Program-made: the position numbers and the translations under genes | The notes under the pieces: generated by a model | Told to the model about the DNA's origin: nothing | The model's database searches: none | What the model saw: the letters and a program-made list of their open reading frames with translations, nothing else | Part shown: one piece after another, positions 26,166-34,633 of the stretch | Layout of the letters: each line of letters begins with the position of its first letter | How positions within the stretch are numbered: the first letter of the stretch is position 1 | NCBI GenBank assembly: GCA_020060765.1 | Contig: JAGUZQ010000034.1 | Coordinates: forward strand, 99,015-163,014 | Direction: 5' to 3' | DNA from: Planctomycetota bacterium | GTDB taxonomy: Bacteria; Planctomycetota; SZUA-567 | DNA length: 64,000 nucleotides

Positions 26166-27206
26166 TTACGGCGCATATGGGCATCCGCGACAGATATCCG
26201 GGCAGTTCAAATTCGCTATATCGTGCCGCATCTGCTTGATTTGTTCACTATTCCAAAGCGCGTAAAAGCCTTTATCAAATACGTTGCCAAGAGTGAACTG
26301 AGAGGCAAAAGGCCGTCCACAGCAAGGCGTAAGTTCACCTTGCCAGGTGATAAACGGATGCTGCCAGAGGTACCGGCAGTTCACCTTTTTTTTGTCTTGC
26401 GCAACATATTGCGGGGTAAATCCCACGGTAACGCCACGCTCCGCGCCCGTCTCCTTGGCCTTATCCACCGCCGTCATCATCAGTTCCTTGTCTTGCGGCA
26501 AAAGACGGTCGAGCCATTTTTCTAGGAAAGATATGTTTAATTCACTAATATCAAGCGTCTTCACGCCCTGTTTTGCGGCGAACGCGACGATATCATCCAG
26601 ATATTTGTAGTTATCCCCCACGATACAGGTATGAAAAAGAATTTCCACAGGCTTTGCCGAGGAACGGACGGCGTCAATAATCGCCGCCACATTGTCCTGA
26701 TAATGTTCGATATTCAGGTTTTCCCGTACGCCGTCGTCATAGCGCATGTTGACGGCATCGCAGGAAAAGGTTAGAAGATCCGGCGGGCATTCTTTCAGCC
26801 CCGCCAGCATCTTGTCGTTGACGACAGCCGCCGAAGTGGAAAAAGCGGTAAATATCCTTGACTGCCGTGCCTCGGCCAGGAACTCGAAAATATGGGGGTA
26901 GATCAAGGGCTCGCCATATCCCTGGAAAGCTATGCGTCTGACCCCGCGCAGGGAACGGATAAGTTCCAGCCCCTTGGCGCGATCCATGTCGCCAATGGGA
27001 AATTCTAGCCCCAGCGCTTCGCGATGAGTACGCGGACAATGCATGCACGCCAGCGGGCACCGTGAGGTAACTTCAATGTCTATCGCGCTGGGAAAACTGA
27101 AAACATGGCGGCGGTGCAAGCTGTATTCCGCATAATTGCACAAAACACCGCAAGTGCGCCGTATCCCATTTTCTTTCAGCAGTTTGGCGATTTTCATAAT
27201 TCTCAT
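26166..27206 (-). CDS. Radical SAM protein with SPASM-like C-terminal cluster
   Basis: This 346-residue protein is chosen to start at ATG 27206, 9 bases after GGAG. The radical SAM motif is TSRCPLACMHCPR (Cys50, Cys54, Cys57). GYGEPLIYPHIFEFL and FSCDAVNM follow. The C-terminus has NCRYLWQHPFITWQGELTPC, then CGRP, and CPDICRGCPYAP, a SPASM-type extra iron-sulfur site. Such proteins modify peptides, proteins or sugars by radical chemistry. No precursor peptide gene is visible next to it; it follows rsmI by 34 bases. The substrate is unknown. Confidence 0.88.
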   Translation of the reverse strand: MRIMKIAKLLKENGIRRTCGVLCNYAEYSLHRRHVFSFPSAIDIEVTSRCPLACMHCPRTHREALGLEFPIGDMDRAKGLELIRSLRGVRRIAFQGYGEPLIYPHIFEFLAEARQSRIFTAFSTSAAVVNDKMLAGLKECPPDLLTFSCDAVNMRYDDGVRENLNIEHYQDNVAAIIDAVRSSAKPVEILFHTCIVGDNYKYLDDIVAFAAKQGVKTLDISELNISFLEKWLDRLLPQDKELMMTAVDKAKETGAERGVTVGFTPQYVAQDKKKVNCRYLWQHPFITWQGELTPCCGRPFASQFTLGNVFDKGFYALWNSEQIKQMRHDIANLNCPDICRGCPYAP

Positions 27207-27240
27207 AACTCTTCTCTCCGTGATTTCGTCGGGAAAATGA

Positions 27241-27945
27241 TCAGTCTTCCTCTTCTGTCTCCCGGGCAAACTTGGCGTGGTTGCCGGCGATGACGACGGT
27301 GAATTCGCCTTTCGGCGCGCGACTTTTGTAAGACTCCGCCAGTTGCGACAGATAGCCCCGCTCGACCTGTTCAAATTTCTTGGTCAAGTCGCAGCACACC
27401 GCCGCCTTCCGGTCGCCCAGCGCCGCCAGTGCGGACGCCAGCAGTTTGCCAACCCGGTACGGGCTTTCAAATATAACGATAGTGTGCGGCTGATCTTTTT
27501 CCTCGGCCAGGAAACTGCAGCGTTTGCCTTCCTTGCGCGGCGGAAAGCCCTTGAAGACGTAACTCGACGTCGGCAGACCCGACAGCACCAAGGCCGTCTC
27601 GACCGCACTCGCTCCGGGCAAAACTTTGACATCGAAACCGCTTTCCACGGCGACTGAGATAAGGCGGTAACCGGGATCACTAACCCCCGGCATCCCCGCG
27701 TCGGTGCAGAGAGCCACGGTTTTCCCCTCGCCCAGCAGCGCGAGAATCCGCTCGCCTGCGCGTTCCTCGTTGTGCTCGTGATAACTGAGAACTATCGGCG
27801 GCAGCGGGATTTCGTATCTGGCGAAAATCTTTTTAGTAACCCTGGTGTCTTCGCAGGCGAGAACGTCGGCTTCCTTCAGAATCCGCAACACGCGCAGGGT
27901 GATGTCTTCCATGTTGCCGATAGGGGTGGCGACTAGGTAGAGCAA
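27241..27945 (-). CDS. rsmI: 16S rRNA 2'-O-ribose C1402 methyltransferase
   Basis: This 234-residue SAM-dependent enzyme of the tetrapyrrole-methylase fold methylates C1402 of 16S rRNA. The start is TTG 27945, preceded by AAGGAG, giving LYLVATPIGNMEDITLRVL as in the family. Other motifs are CEDTRVTKKI, SYHEHNE, ALCTDAGMPGVSDPGYRL and the C-terminal RAPKGEFTVVI. The C-terminus is acidic. It is followed by the radical SAM gene. Confidence 0.95.
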   Translation of the reverse strand: MLYLVATPIGNMEDITLRVLRILKEADVLACEDTRVTKKIFARYEIPLPPIVLSYHEHNEERAGERILALLGEGKTVALCTDAGMPGVSDPGYRLISVAVESGFDVKVLPGASAVETALVLSGLPTSSYVFKGFPPRKEGKRCSFLAEEKDQPHTIVIFESPYRVGKLLASALAALGDRKAAVCCDLTKKFEQVERGYLSQLAESYKSRAPKGEFTVVIAGNHAKFARETEEED

Positions 27946-28000
27946 GTTATTCTCCTTGGAGAACGCGAGAAAATCTTTTTATTGCCAATGGTCAAGGAGA

Positions 28001-28582
28001 CTATAACCTTGCGCCTTGCGTTCTTCCATGATCTGTCTTTTTGTCATACTCAATTTCTTTTTTTAAATGCTGCTCAATGATCTCATTGCATATTTTATCG
28101 ATCTTTGCTTTAAGCTTTTCTCTGTTTTCGTCCTGCATGGTGTCAACCTGGATTTTAGATAACATCGCATAGGCGGCGTCAAGCGCGATAGCGGTATGGC
28201 CGGTTTCGTGCGTTTGCAGGTTTTCGATATACTCCTCCCAACGCTCCTTGATTTTTTTTGACTTCTTGTCCGCGTCGATCAGAAACGGGTAGGTGTAGCG
28301 GATTGCCAGCGAGACATCAAAAGACCGCAGAGTGCACCTGTCTTTTGCCATGTAGAATTCATAATTCCAGTTTACATACCAGTCAGTCCATGCGTCGTAA
28401 TCCTTAGGCCGGGAAGTTTTCATGTTGTCTTTAATTTCCGGCAAGGTTTTGCCAGAGACTTCGTAGTAGTCGGTTCTTTCGATTTTTGCGACCATACGGC
28501 TGGAAGGAGTAACGGCGGAATATACGCCGGTCATGATGCCCAAGACGCAGGCAAATGCAGTTAGCTTCAATCTCTTTTTCAT
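28001..28582 (-). CDS. Secreted DUF922-like Zn-dependent protease-like protein
   Basis: This 193-residue protein has a signal sequence (MKKRLKLTAFACVLGIMTGV). The motif NLQTHETGHTAIAL carries HExxH, the zinc-binding and catalytic motif of metallopeptidases. It matches the layout of DUF922, annotated as putative secreted zinc proteases: a beta-rich first half with YYEVSGKTLPEIKDNM and NWNYEF, then the HExxH helix. It is probably periplasmic. Activity is not proven for the family. It ends 55 bases before the rsmI start. Confidence 0.78.
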   Translation of the reverse strand: MKKRLKLTAFACVLGIMTGVYSAVTPSSRMVAKIERTDYYEVSGKTLPEIKDNMKTSRPKDYDAWTDWYVNWNYEFYMAKDRCTLRSFDVSLAIRYTYPFLIDADKKSKKIKERWEEYIENLQTHETGHTAIALDAAYAMLSKIQVDTMQDENREKLKAKIDKICNEIIEQHLKKEIEYDKKTDHGRTQGARL

Positions 28583-28631
28583 TTTGATGTTTTCTCCGTT
28601 TACAATAGTGGATAAACATATGCCTCGAACG

Positions 28632-29906
28632 CTATTCCCCCACCTCCACCTTGCCGCCGACGGAGGCGAGGAGTTCGGCGAAGTTGGGGAAGGTGATGGC
28701 GGCGGCTTCGGCGGTGTCGACGGTGATTGCCTCTTCCGCCGCCAGTCCCGCCACTGCGAACGCCATTACCACCCGGTGGTCGCCGTGGCCGCAGACTTTC
28801 CCGCCCCGGATTGTCCCGCCCTCGACGACGAGGCCGTCGGGGTTCTCAGTTATGTTGACGCCGAGTTTTTTCAGTTCCGCCGTCATCACCGCAATGCGGT
28901 CAGTCTCTTTCATCCGCGCCTGGGGCACGTTGCCAAGCACGGTTTTCCCTTCCGCCGCCGCCGCCGTCACCGCCATCGCGGGCAGCGCGTCGGGAGTCGC
29001 GTTCAGGTCGAGTTGAGCGCCGCGCAGACCCTTTCCCTTTCTGACCAGAAGACCGGCTTCGGTCTCCTCGATCACCGCACCCATCTGGCGGAGATATCCC
29101 ACCACCGCCTTGTCGCCCTGCGGGTCTTGCATGTCCAGCCCCTGCACCAGCAGTTCCGAGCCGGTGATTGCGGCGGCGCAGAGAAAAAAAGTCGCGCTGG
29201 AAAAATCGGCCGCCATCTCCTTGTCGAAAGCGGAAATTTTCTGCCTCCCCGGAATTCTGAAAACAGAATAGTCTGGCGCGTAATCTACTTTCAGCCCCAG
29301 TTCTTCCAGCCACTTCAAGGTGATGCCGACATATGGCTGCTCGAACAGCACCGGCACGCGCACAGTCGAATCGTTTTGCGCCAGCGGCAGGTTCATCAGT
29401 AATGCAGTGAGGTATTGACTCGACTGGCATTCGATCGACGCCTCCCCGCCCTTGAGTGGGCCACGCACGGAGATGGGACAACAGCTGTTGCCTGCCGAAG
29501 TCACCACCGCGCCTAGTTCCGCCAAGGCGTTCAGCAGATTTTTCGCCGTACGCTTGCGGATTTGCGCGTCGCCATCGAAGTTGATCACGCCGTCGGCCAG
29601 CGCAGCGGTCGCCAGCGCGATATATAATGTCGTGCCGGAATTGCCCACGTCGATCATTTGTCCGCAGGCTTTGGGTTTGCCGCCGGTGCCGGTGATGCGC
29701 CACAGATTTTCCTCGCGCGTGACAGTCGCGCCAAGCTGCCGCGCCGCTTCGAGCGCCGAGCGGGTGTCGCCGCTGTCGAGGGGGGAGCGCAGAACGCTTT
29801 CGCCAGCCGCCAGCGTGGCGAAAAGGACTCCGCGCACGGTGTGGCTTTTCGAAGCAGGTATCCGCACGGAACCGGCCAGTTTGGCCGGGGAGGAGGTCAG
29901 GAGCAT
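28632..29906 (-). CDS. aroA: 3-phosphoshikimate 1-carboxyvinyltransferase (EPSP synthase)
   Basis: This 424-residue shikimate-pathway enzyme joins shikimate-3-phosphate and PEP. Motifs are RIPASKSHTVRGVLFATLA, IDVGNSGTTLYIAL, ECQSSQYLTALLM, DLNATPDALPAMAV, QARMKETDRIAVM and CGHGDHRVVMAFAVAG. Two details differ from common enzymes: PASKS instead of PGSKS, and Tyr after GNSGTTL where Arg or Met-Arg is usual. These may affect affinity but do not change the family call. The gene is single; no other shikimate gene is nearby. Confidence 0.94.
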   Translation of the reverse strand: MLLTSSPAKLAGSVRIPASKSHTVRGVLFATLAAGESVLRSPLDSGDTRSALEAARQLGATVTREENLWRITGTGGKPKACGQMIDVGNSGTTLYIALATAALADGVINFDGDAQIRKRTAKNLLNALAELGAVVTSAGNSCCPISVRGPLKGGEASIECQSSQYLTALLMNLPLAQNDSTVRVPVLFEQPYVGITLKWLEELGLKVDYAPDYSVFRIPGRQKISAFDKEMAADFSSATFFLCAAAITGSELLVQGLDMQDPQGDKAVVGYLRQMGAVIEETEAGLLVRKGKGLRGAQLDLNATPDALPAMAVTAAAAEGKTVLGNVPQARMKETDRIAVMTAELKKLGVNITENPDGLVVEGGTIRGGKVCGHGDHRVVMAFAVAGLAAEEAITVDTAEAAAITFPNFAELLASVGGKVEVGE

Positions 29907-29921
29907 AGTGGCCTTTCACCT

Positions 29922-29986
29922 GGATTCCCGCCTTCGCGGGAATGACGGTACAAGTTTTTTGCTTAATTAAACCGTATTGCCTCTAA
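29922..29986. repeat. Composite repeat: REP palindrome plus AAACCGTATTGC unit
   Basis: GGATTCCCGCCTTCGCGGGA with AATGACGG is followed by a T-rich spacer and CTTAATTAAACCGTATTGCC. The same order and spacing recur at 43480-43540, about 60 bases with high identity. The second half alone recurs at 43372-43401 (inverted) and 50532-50571. It begins 16 bases upstream of the aroA start codon. Confidence 0.72.
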
Positions 29987-30262
29987 GTTCGAGTTTCGTA
30001 CTTTTCTTTCGTAGTATAGGTAAACTGTACTAGCTAGGTTTTATTTTTCGCAAGGTGCGGTTAATTGCCAGAGTCACGAAAAATATCTCCCTCTCCCCTT
30101 ATAAGGGGAGAGGGTCGGGGTGAGGGGTTTCAATATTTTCGCACGAGAACCTGAAAATATCGAGATAAGGAGCCCCCTCACCCTAACCCTCTCCCCCAAC
30201 CGGGGGAGAGGGAACTTGGTTTCCGGCTTGCAACGATTTCCGGAAAAGTGCGAAACTCGAAC
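29987..30262. mobile_element. Candidate MITE with 20-bp terminal inverted repeats and TAA flanks
   Basis: The left end GTTCGAGTTTCGTACTTTTC (29987-30006) and right end (30243-30262) are reverse complements with one mismatch in 20. TAA is present on both sides (29984-29986 and 30263-30265), the form of a 3-base target duplication. Inside lie two hairpin-forming blocks of the widespread CCCTCACCCTAACCCTCTCCC type (30089-30126 and 30172-30212), facing each other, and a central stem ATATTTTC/GAAAATAT. No open reading frame is convincing, so it would be non-autonomous. It directly abuts the composite repeat. Confidence 0.6.
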
Positions 30263-30331
30263 TAATACCCTCGCGTTGCCCCTTTTTTTGCGGGGGGCTA
30301 AGTGCTATCCTTTGCGACATGCCGGAAAGCT

Positions 30332-31117
30332 TTATTCCCGGCAGACCTTATTCCGCAAAACTCCCAACCCTTCGATTTCGACCTCCGTCACGTCGCCCTC
30401 TCGCAAGAAAACCGGCGGCGTCCGCGCCATGCCCACGCCTGCCGGAGTGCCGGTCAGGATCACCGTCCCCGGCGTCAGGGTCATGAAGCCTGATACGTGC
30501 GCGACAATCGCGGGTACGTCGAAAATCAGGTCGCGGGTAGATTGCTCCTGCATCGTCTGCCCGTTCAGTTTGAGCCGTACCATGACGTCGGACGGATCGA
30601 ATTCGGTCTCGATCCACGGCCCCAGGGGGCAGAACGTGTCGAAACTTTTTCCCCGCGCCCATTGCTTGTCGATACGCTGCTGGCAGTCGCGGGCGCTCAC
30701 GTCGTTGGCGGCGGTGTAGCCGAAAATATATTCCTTCGCTTTCTCGCGTGCAATATGCTTGCCTGTTTTGCCAATGACGACCGCCAGTTCCGCCTCGTAA
30801 TCGACTTCGTCCGGATGAGTACGAGGCAGCAGAATATCTTCCCCATGCGCGACCACGGCGCTGGTAGCCTTGAGAAAAACCACCGGCTCCTTCAGCACCA
30901 CGCCGCCGATTTCCAGGGCGTGTTCGGCATAATTCTTGCCCAGGGCGACGATGTTGGGCGGCTGCACTGGTGGCAGGATTTTTACTTTCGCCAAGGCGCG
31001 TGTTTCGTCCGTCCGGATTCCGTCTTCAAGCGGGCTGCCGGACAGCACCGCGATTTCCTCGCCCCGCAACTCGCCCCACTTCGCCCCGCCGCCGTCGTCG
31101 AACCTGAGATATTTCAT
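30332..31117 (-). CDS. Fumarylacetoacetate hydrolase (FAH) family enzyme
   Basis: This 261-residue metal-dependent enzyme of the FAH/HpaG-like family acts on beta-diketo or related acids by hydrolysis, isomerisation or decarboxylation. Core motifs are NIVALGKNYAEHALE, DEVDYEAELAVVIGKTGKHI with the Glu metal ligands, GYTAANDVSARDCQ with the Asp ligand, KSFDTFCPLGPWI and GTVILTGTPAGVGMARTPP. Length suits the prokaryotic short forms. There is no catabolic cluster nearby, so the substrate is unassigned. Confidence 0.93.
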   Translation of the reverse strand: MKYLRFDDGGGAKWGELRGEEIAVLSGSPLEDGIRTDETRALAKVKILPPVQPPNIVALGKNYAEHALEIGGVVLKEPVVFLKATSAVVAHGEDILLPRTHPDEVDYEAELAVVIGKTGKHIAREKAKEYIFGYTAANDVSARDCQQRIDKQWARGKSFDTFCPLGPWIETEFDPSDVMVRLKLNGQTMQEQSTRDLIFDVPAIVAHVSGFMTLTPGTVILTGTPAGVGMARTPPVFLREGDVTEVEIEGLGVLRNKVCRE

Positions 31118-31225
31118 AAGTCTGGCCTCGCCGGAAAAATTATGTTTTCAGTTGGATTATATCATACTAGCGATGCGCGGGCTTGCAATGCAAAATCCGC
31201 GACTGGTGCCTGACAGGCAGATAAT

Positions 31226-31255
31226 AAAAAAGCCCCGCCGTAAAGCGGGGCTTTT
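31226..31255 (-). terminator. Rho-independent terminator of the 636-residue protein gene
   Basis: AAAAGCCCCGC / GCGGGGCTTTT stems surround a 6-base loop. On the minus strand the hairpin is followed by a T-rich tail, starting about 19 bases past the stop at 31274. The T run inside the right arm makes it able to work weakly in the other direction as well. Confidence 0.85.
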
Positions 31256-31273
31256 GTGCGAAAAAGAAAGCGG

Positions 31274-33184
31274 CTAAAACGCCTCTGGCGGCGCTTTCTG
31301 GGTCGGAGCGGGTTGGGGGTTGGGTTGCGCCTGGTTCTGCTGCGCCTGGTTCATCATCATGAATTTCATGTACGCCCCCATCACCGCGACGGCGGTTTCG
31401 CTGATCGCTTTGGTGGTGAGGCGGGTCGTCCACTTGTAGCTGCCTTTCTGCGCGCCCAGGGTCAGGATAACCGGCTCGGTGGAGTTGGGCACAGTCTTGG
31501 CGACGTTGACCATCACCTCGGTGATGGCAGGATTATTGTGCGCCGATTCCATGACCGCCGCCTTCGCCGTATCCAGCAGGTACAGCACGCCGAAAGCCAT
31601 CTGCGCGCTTTCCGCCGCCTTGAGGGATTCGGCGAATTCCGGCCGCTGGCCGATTCCCGGTTGTTTGTCTTTCAGGCTTTTGACCGTGTTGTCCAGGGTC
31701 GGAGCGTATCCCGTGCCGGTCGTGACAACGCACGTGTTATCGACGATGGCGATTTCCTCCTGGAACCGATCCAGTTGTTTCTTGATCAGGGCAAACATGA
31801 AATCGTTCATTTCCTGCTGGCCCTCTTTGGGCTCAATGCGTTCGATCCCGATGCTGACCCCGCCGACCGGTGTGCCGTCGCCGGTTTGCCGCGCGGCTTC
31901 CTTGAGGCTAAACGTCAGTTTGCAGGGCAATCCGAGCAACTTGTAAAACTGGTTGAGCAAGGTGCCGGTTTCAGCGAAAACCGGCTTTAACAACTCCTGG
32001 TACTCTTTTCCGTTCGCAGTCGTGCTGGCCACGACAGTCGTGGCGCCGGTTTCCTTTTCCGTCACGTACGGCACCATGGCGAAAGCCTGATCGCCCGATT
32101 GAAGCCCGATCATTTTTTGCATGTCAGCCAGCTTGAACTCCGGCTCGCCTTCGCCTTGCAAGGATTTCAGGATTTCGGCGAAAATGGCGAAAATGGAATC
32201 CTGCACCGGCTGCAGCGCCTCCTTGTTCATATTGAACCCCATTGCCAGCGCGCTTTCCCGCGGCAGCAGTTTGGCCAGCTCGTACTCCGGCGCGGTCGGC
32301 TCGTACAGATCTGCGGTCTTGCGCAGCAGAGTGTCGGCCTGCGGCGTGACAAATCCCGACAGCCGCAGCGACGAGGAAGAAGCGTAGACATACGTGCGCA
32401 GGCTCTTGATGGTGTTGCCGAACCGGTTCAGGGTATTCAGGTACAGCGGCGCGAGTTTCAGCAAGCCCTGGAATTGTGGCGGCAGGGTCGCCTGATACTT
32501 GCCTTCCTCGATTCCGCGCTGGAAATTCTGCATCCCCGCGTCGATGAGCGGCGCGTTCAGGGTAAGGATTTTCTCCACATCCACGGTAATAGTAAAACAG
32601 GCGGCATTCTTTTCCGTCGGAGCGGCGTGGGGCGGGTTTTCCAGGTAAATTTCGGCGAGGTGCCTGGCGTGGGCGGCTTTTTCCGAAATCACCACATAGC
32701 CGTTGCCAGCGTCGGCCACATATGCCGTCTTGCCCTGGTTGATGAACCCGAGCTTGAACGCGCCTTCCTCTTCTTCCAGTTTAAGCCCGATGGCGGCGCC
32801 GTTTTTCTTCAGGTCGTCGAAGTTGGCGAAGGGAACCACAAACCCGGTCGCGGCGTCGTTGTTGGCGAAATCCGGATTGCAGACCGCGATTTCGACGCTT
32901 TTGGTGGTGTCAAAAAGTTCCAGTGGCAGGCCCAGTTGCAGGGGGAGCACGGTTTTCAGCATTCCCGGCTGCATCTGCATCATGAGCGGGGTGCCGCGCA
33001 CCGCCTCGACCAGGAATTCCTCGATGTTCTGCAGCGTGTTTTCTATCTGCCCGGTGCGGATATGCACGATCATGTCACCCGGCAGCACCCCGATTTTCTT
33101 CTCTTCCGCTTCGCCCGCGAAAACGGAACACGACCAGGCCGCGAAACAGAACGCGGCCAGAAACACGGTTTTCATTTTGCACAT
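31274..33184 (-). CDS. Large secreted protein, DUF3352-like, unknown function
   Basis: This 636-residue protein is chosen to start at ATG 33184, 6 bases after AGGGGG; a second ATG lies three codons later. The signal peptide is MCKMKTVFLAAFCFAAWSCS then VFAGEA. The mature protein alternates helices and strands without long hydrophobic segments, for example GDMIVHIRTGQIENTLQNIE near the start, and ends in a Gln/Asn/Pro-rich tail (QAQQNQAQPNPQPAPTQ). This resembles periplasmic DUF3352-type proteins that are common but uncharacterised. It is monocistronic, with a strong terminator. Confidence 0.72.
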   Translation of the reverse strand: MCKMKTVFLAAFCFAAWSCSVFAGEAEEKKIGVLPGDMIVHIRTGQIENTLQNIEEFLVEAVRGTPLMMQMQPGMLKTVLPLQLGLPLELFDTTKSVEIAVCNPDFANNDAATGFVVPFANFDDLKKNGAAIGLKLEEEEGAFKLGFINQGKTAYVADAGNGYVVISEKAAHARHLAEIYLENPPHAAPTEKNAACFTITVDVEKILTLNAPLIDAGMQNFQRGIEEGKYQATLPPQFQGLLKLAPLYLNTLNRFGNTIKSLRTYVYASSSSLRLSGFVTPQADTLLRKTADLYEPTAPEYELAKLLPRESALAMGFNMNKEALQPVQDSIFAIFAEILKSLQGEGEPEFKLADMQKMIGLQSGDQAFAMVPYVTEKETGATTVVASTTANGKEYQELLKPVFAETGTLLNQFYKLLGLPCKLTFSLKEAARQTGDGTPVGGVSIGIERIEPKEGQQEMNDFMFALIKKQLDRFQEEIAIVDNTCVVTTGTGYAPTLDNTVKSLKDKQPGIGQRPEFAESLKAAESAQMAFGVLYLLDTAKAAVMESAHNNPAITEVMVNVAKTVPNSTEPVILTLGAQKGSYKWTTRLTTKAISETAVAVMGAYMKFMMMNQAQQNQAQPNPQPAPTQKAPPEAF

Positions 33185-33242
33185 TTTCAACCCCCTGTTA
33201 AAAAAAGTTCTTTGTAATCTTATTTTAGCGGAAAACTTTTTC

Positions 33243-33354
33243 AGTCTCCAGCAGGTTATGGCATAAGTTTCAAGGCTGCACGCCAGGACCGGTCTGGCTT
33301 CTATTCCGGAGCAACCTTTGAAAACCAATACTGGACTCTGTCATCCAGGGACTT
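33243..33354. repeat. Second copy of the 7-base-unit element
   Basis: AGTCTCCAG at 33243-33251 begins a segment whose interior and right end match the element at 7066-7202. Shared blocks, in order, are GTTATG, GTT(T)CA, CTTCTA, CTTT and CCAATACTGGA followed by CTGTCA and GACTT (33325-33354). The heptamers are more decayed here, especially on the left. It lies between the 636-residue secreted protein gene and the sppA 3' end. Confidence 0.6.
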
Positions 33355-33403
33355 ACAGTCCTTCCCAAAAAACTAACGAAAATCAAAAAATACGCACTGT
33401 TGG

Positions 33404-34474
33404 TTATTCGTTGTCTCTGCCTACCCAGAGCGCCTGTATTTTCGGCGTTGCCTCGTTATGCAAGGCTTTCAATACCTCCTTCGGGTCGAATCCCGCCTTG
33501 GCGGTGAGCAGGTCGCGCAGGGAGGGGGGCGAACCGTAGGTGACGATAGTCGGGTTGCCGGAAATGCCGCCCAGCGACTTGGCCTTGGCCAGCGCCGCGT
33601 CGAAGTAGCCGATCTCGTCGATCAGCCTGTATTCCAGCGCCTGTTCGGCGGTGTAGACCTTACCGTTGGCGAGAGGCTCGACCTCTTCCTTTTTCAGGCT
33701 TCTGCCCCCGGCGATGATGTCGACGAAGCGGGCGTGGTAATGTTTCATGATCGACTCGAAGTAGTTGTGCTCCTCCTCGGTCATTTCGCGGAAGGGGCTG
33801 CCGATATCTTTCATGCCGGTGCTTTTGATCGGCTCGACCTTGACGCCGATCTTGCTCATCAGTTCCATCAGTTGCACGTGTTCCATGATCACCCCAAATG
33901 ACCCGACCAGGCTGGTGGGCGAGGCGACGATGTGCCTGGCGGGGGCGGAGACGTAATAGCCGCCGCTGGCTGCCATATCTCCGACGTAGACCACCACCGG
34001 CTTGCCGCTGTTGCCGAGTTCCCGCACCTCGTTGTAGATGACGTCGCTGGCGGTCAGGCCTCCGCCGGGAGAATCGACATGCAGGATCACCGCCTTGACC
34101 GCGTCGTCGTCCAGAGCGGCCTGCAGGCCGGAGACAACCTCGTGCGCCATGCCCTCGCCCACGAGCGGGGAGGCGTCACCCTCGATCACGCCGCTGACAG
34201 TGACGATGGCGATTTTCGGAGAGTCGATCCCGTCGCCCTGCTGCAGTACTTTTTCAATCGCGCCCCCGCCCTGGCCGCCCTGGCTGATAATCAGCCCGAC
34301 CACACCCGCCAGCATGAAAATGCTGAAAAGCATGACAGTCAGAAATCCCCCGACCAGCAGGATCACTCCCAAGTGGGATTTTTTTTTGGGCGCGGCGTCT
34401 TCCAGCCGCCTGACTTTCATTTCCAGGGCGTGAATTTTTTCTTCCCGGGTGAAGTCCTGATCCTGAATCTCCAT
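33404..34474 (-). CDS. sppA: Signal peptide peptidase SppA (short form)
   Basis: This 356-residue membrane serine protease degrades cleaved signal peptides. A cytosolic N-terminus is followed by one membrane helix (residues about 36-63). The S49 domain has ILHVDSPGGGLTASD, GDMAASGGYYVSAPA with nucleophile Ser170, and STGMKDIGSPFRE with general-base Lys222, spaced 52 residues apart as in 36K-type SppA. The ATG follows AGGAG. It is the first gene after the AraC-type regulator on the minus strand, separated by 159 bases, where only a small TATAAAATCC/GGATTTATA dyad is seen. Confidence 0.94.
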   Translation of the reverse strand: MEIQDQDFTREEKIHALEMKVRRLEDAAPKKKSHLGVILLVGGFLTVMLFSIFMLAGVVGLIISQGGQGGGAIEKVLQQGDGIDSPKIAIVTVSGVIEGDASPLVGEGMAHEVVSGLQAALDDDAVKAVILHVDSPGGGLTASDVIYNEVRELGNSGKPVVVYVGDMAASGGYYVSAPARHIVASPTSLVGSFGVIMEHVQLMELMSKIGVKVEPIKSTGMKDIGSPFREMTEEEHNYFESIMKHYHARFVDIIAGGRSLKKEEVEPLANGKVYTAEQALEYRLIDEIGYFDAALAKAKSLGGISGNPTIVTYGSPPSLRDLLTAKAGFDPKEVLKALHNEATPKIQALWVGRDNE

Positions 34475-34633
34475 CTCTGCTCCTGTTTATGTTAAATAGC
34501 GAATGCCTGATCTTGCGACTCTCACCAATTTACCCTATTAATGGAATAGCTGTCCATTATAAAATCCCATCGGATTTATAAGCTCCGGGACTTCCTGGTG
34601 AAAAGCTTCGCGGTTGGCAACGGATTAGCCGGA

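Larger units (their letters stand above)
29907..30331. other. 425-base intergenic region made of repeats
   Basis: Between the aroA start and the FAH-family 3' end there is no protein gene I can support. Nearly all of it is the composite repeat (29922-29986) followed directly by the MITE-like element (29987-30262), both described separately. A short T-rich stretch follows at about 30281-30290. Confidence 0.65.
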
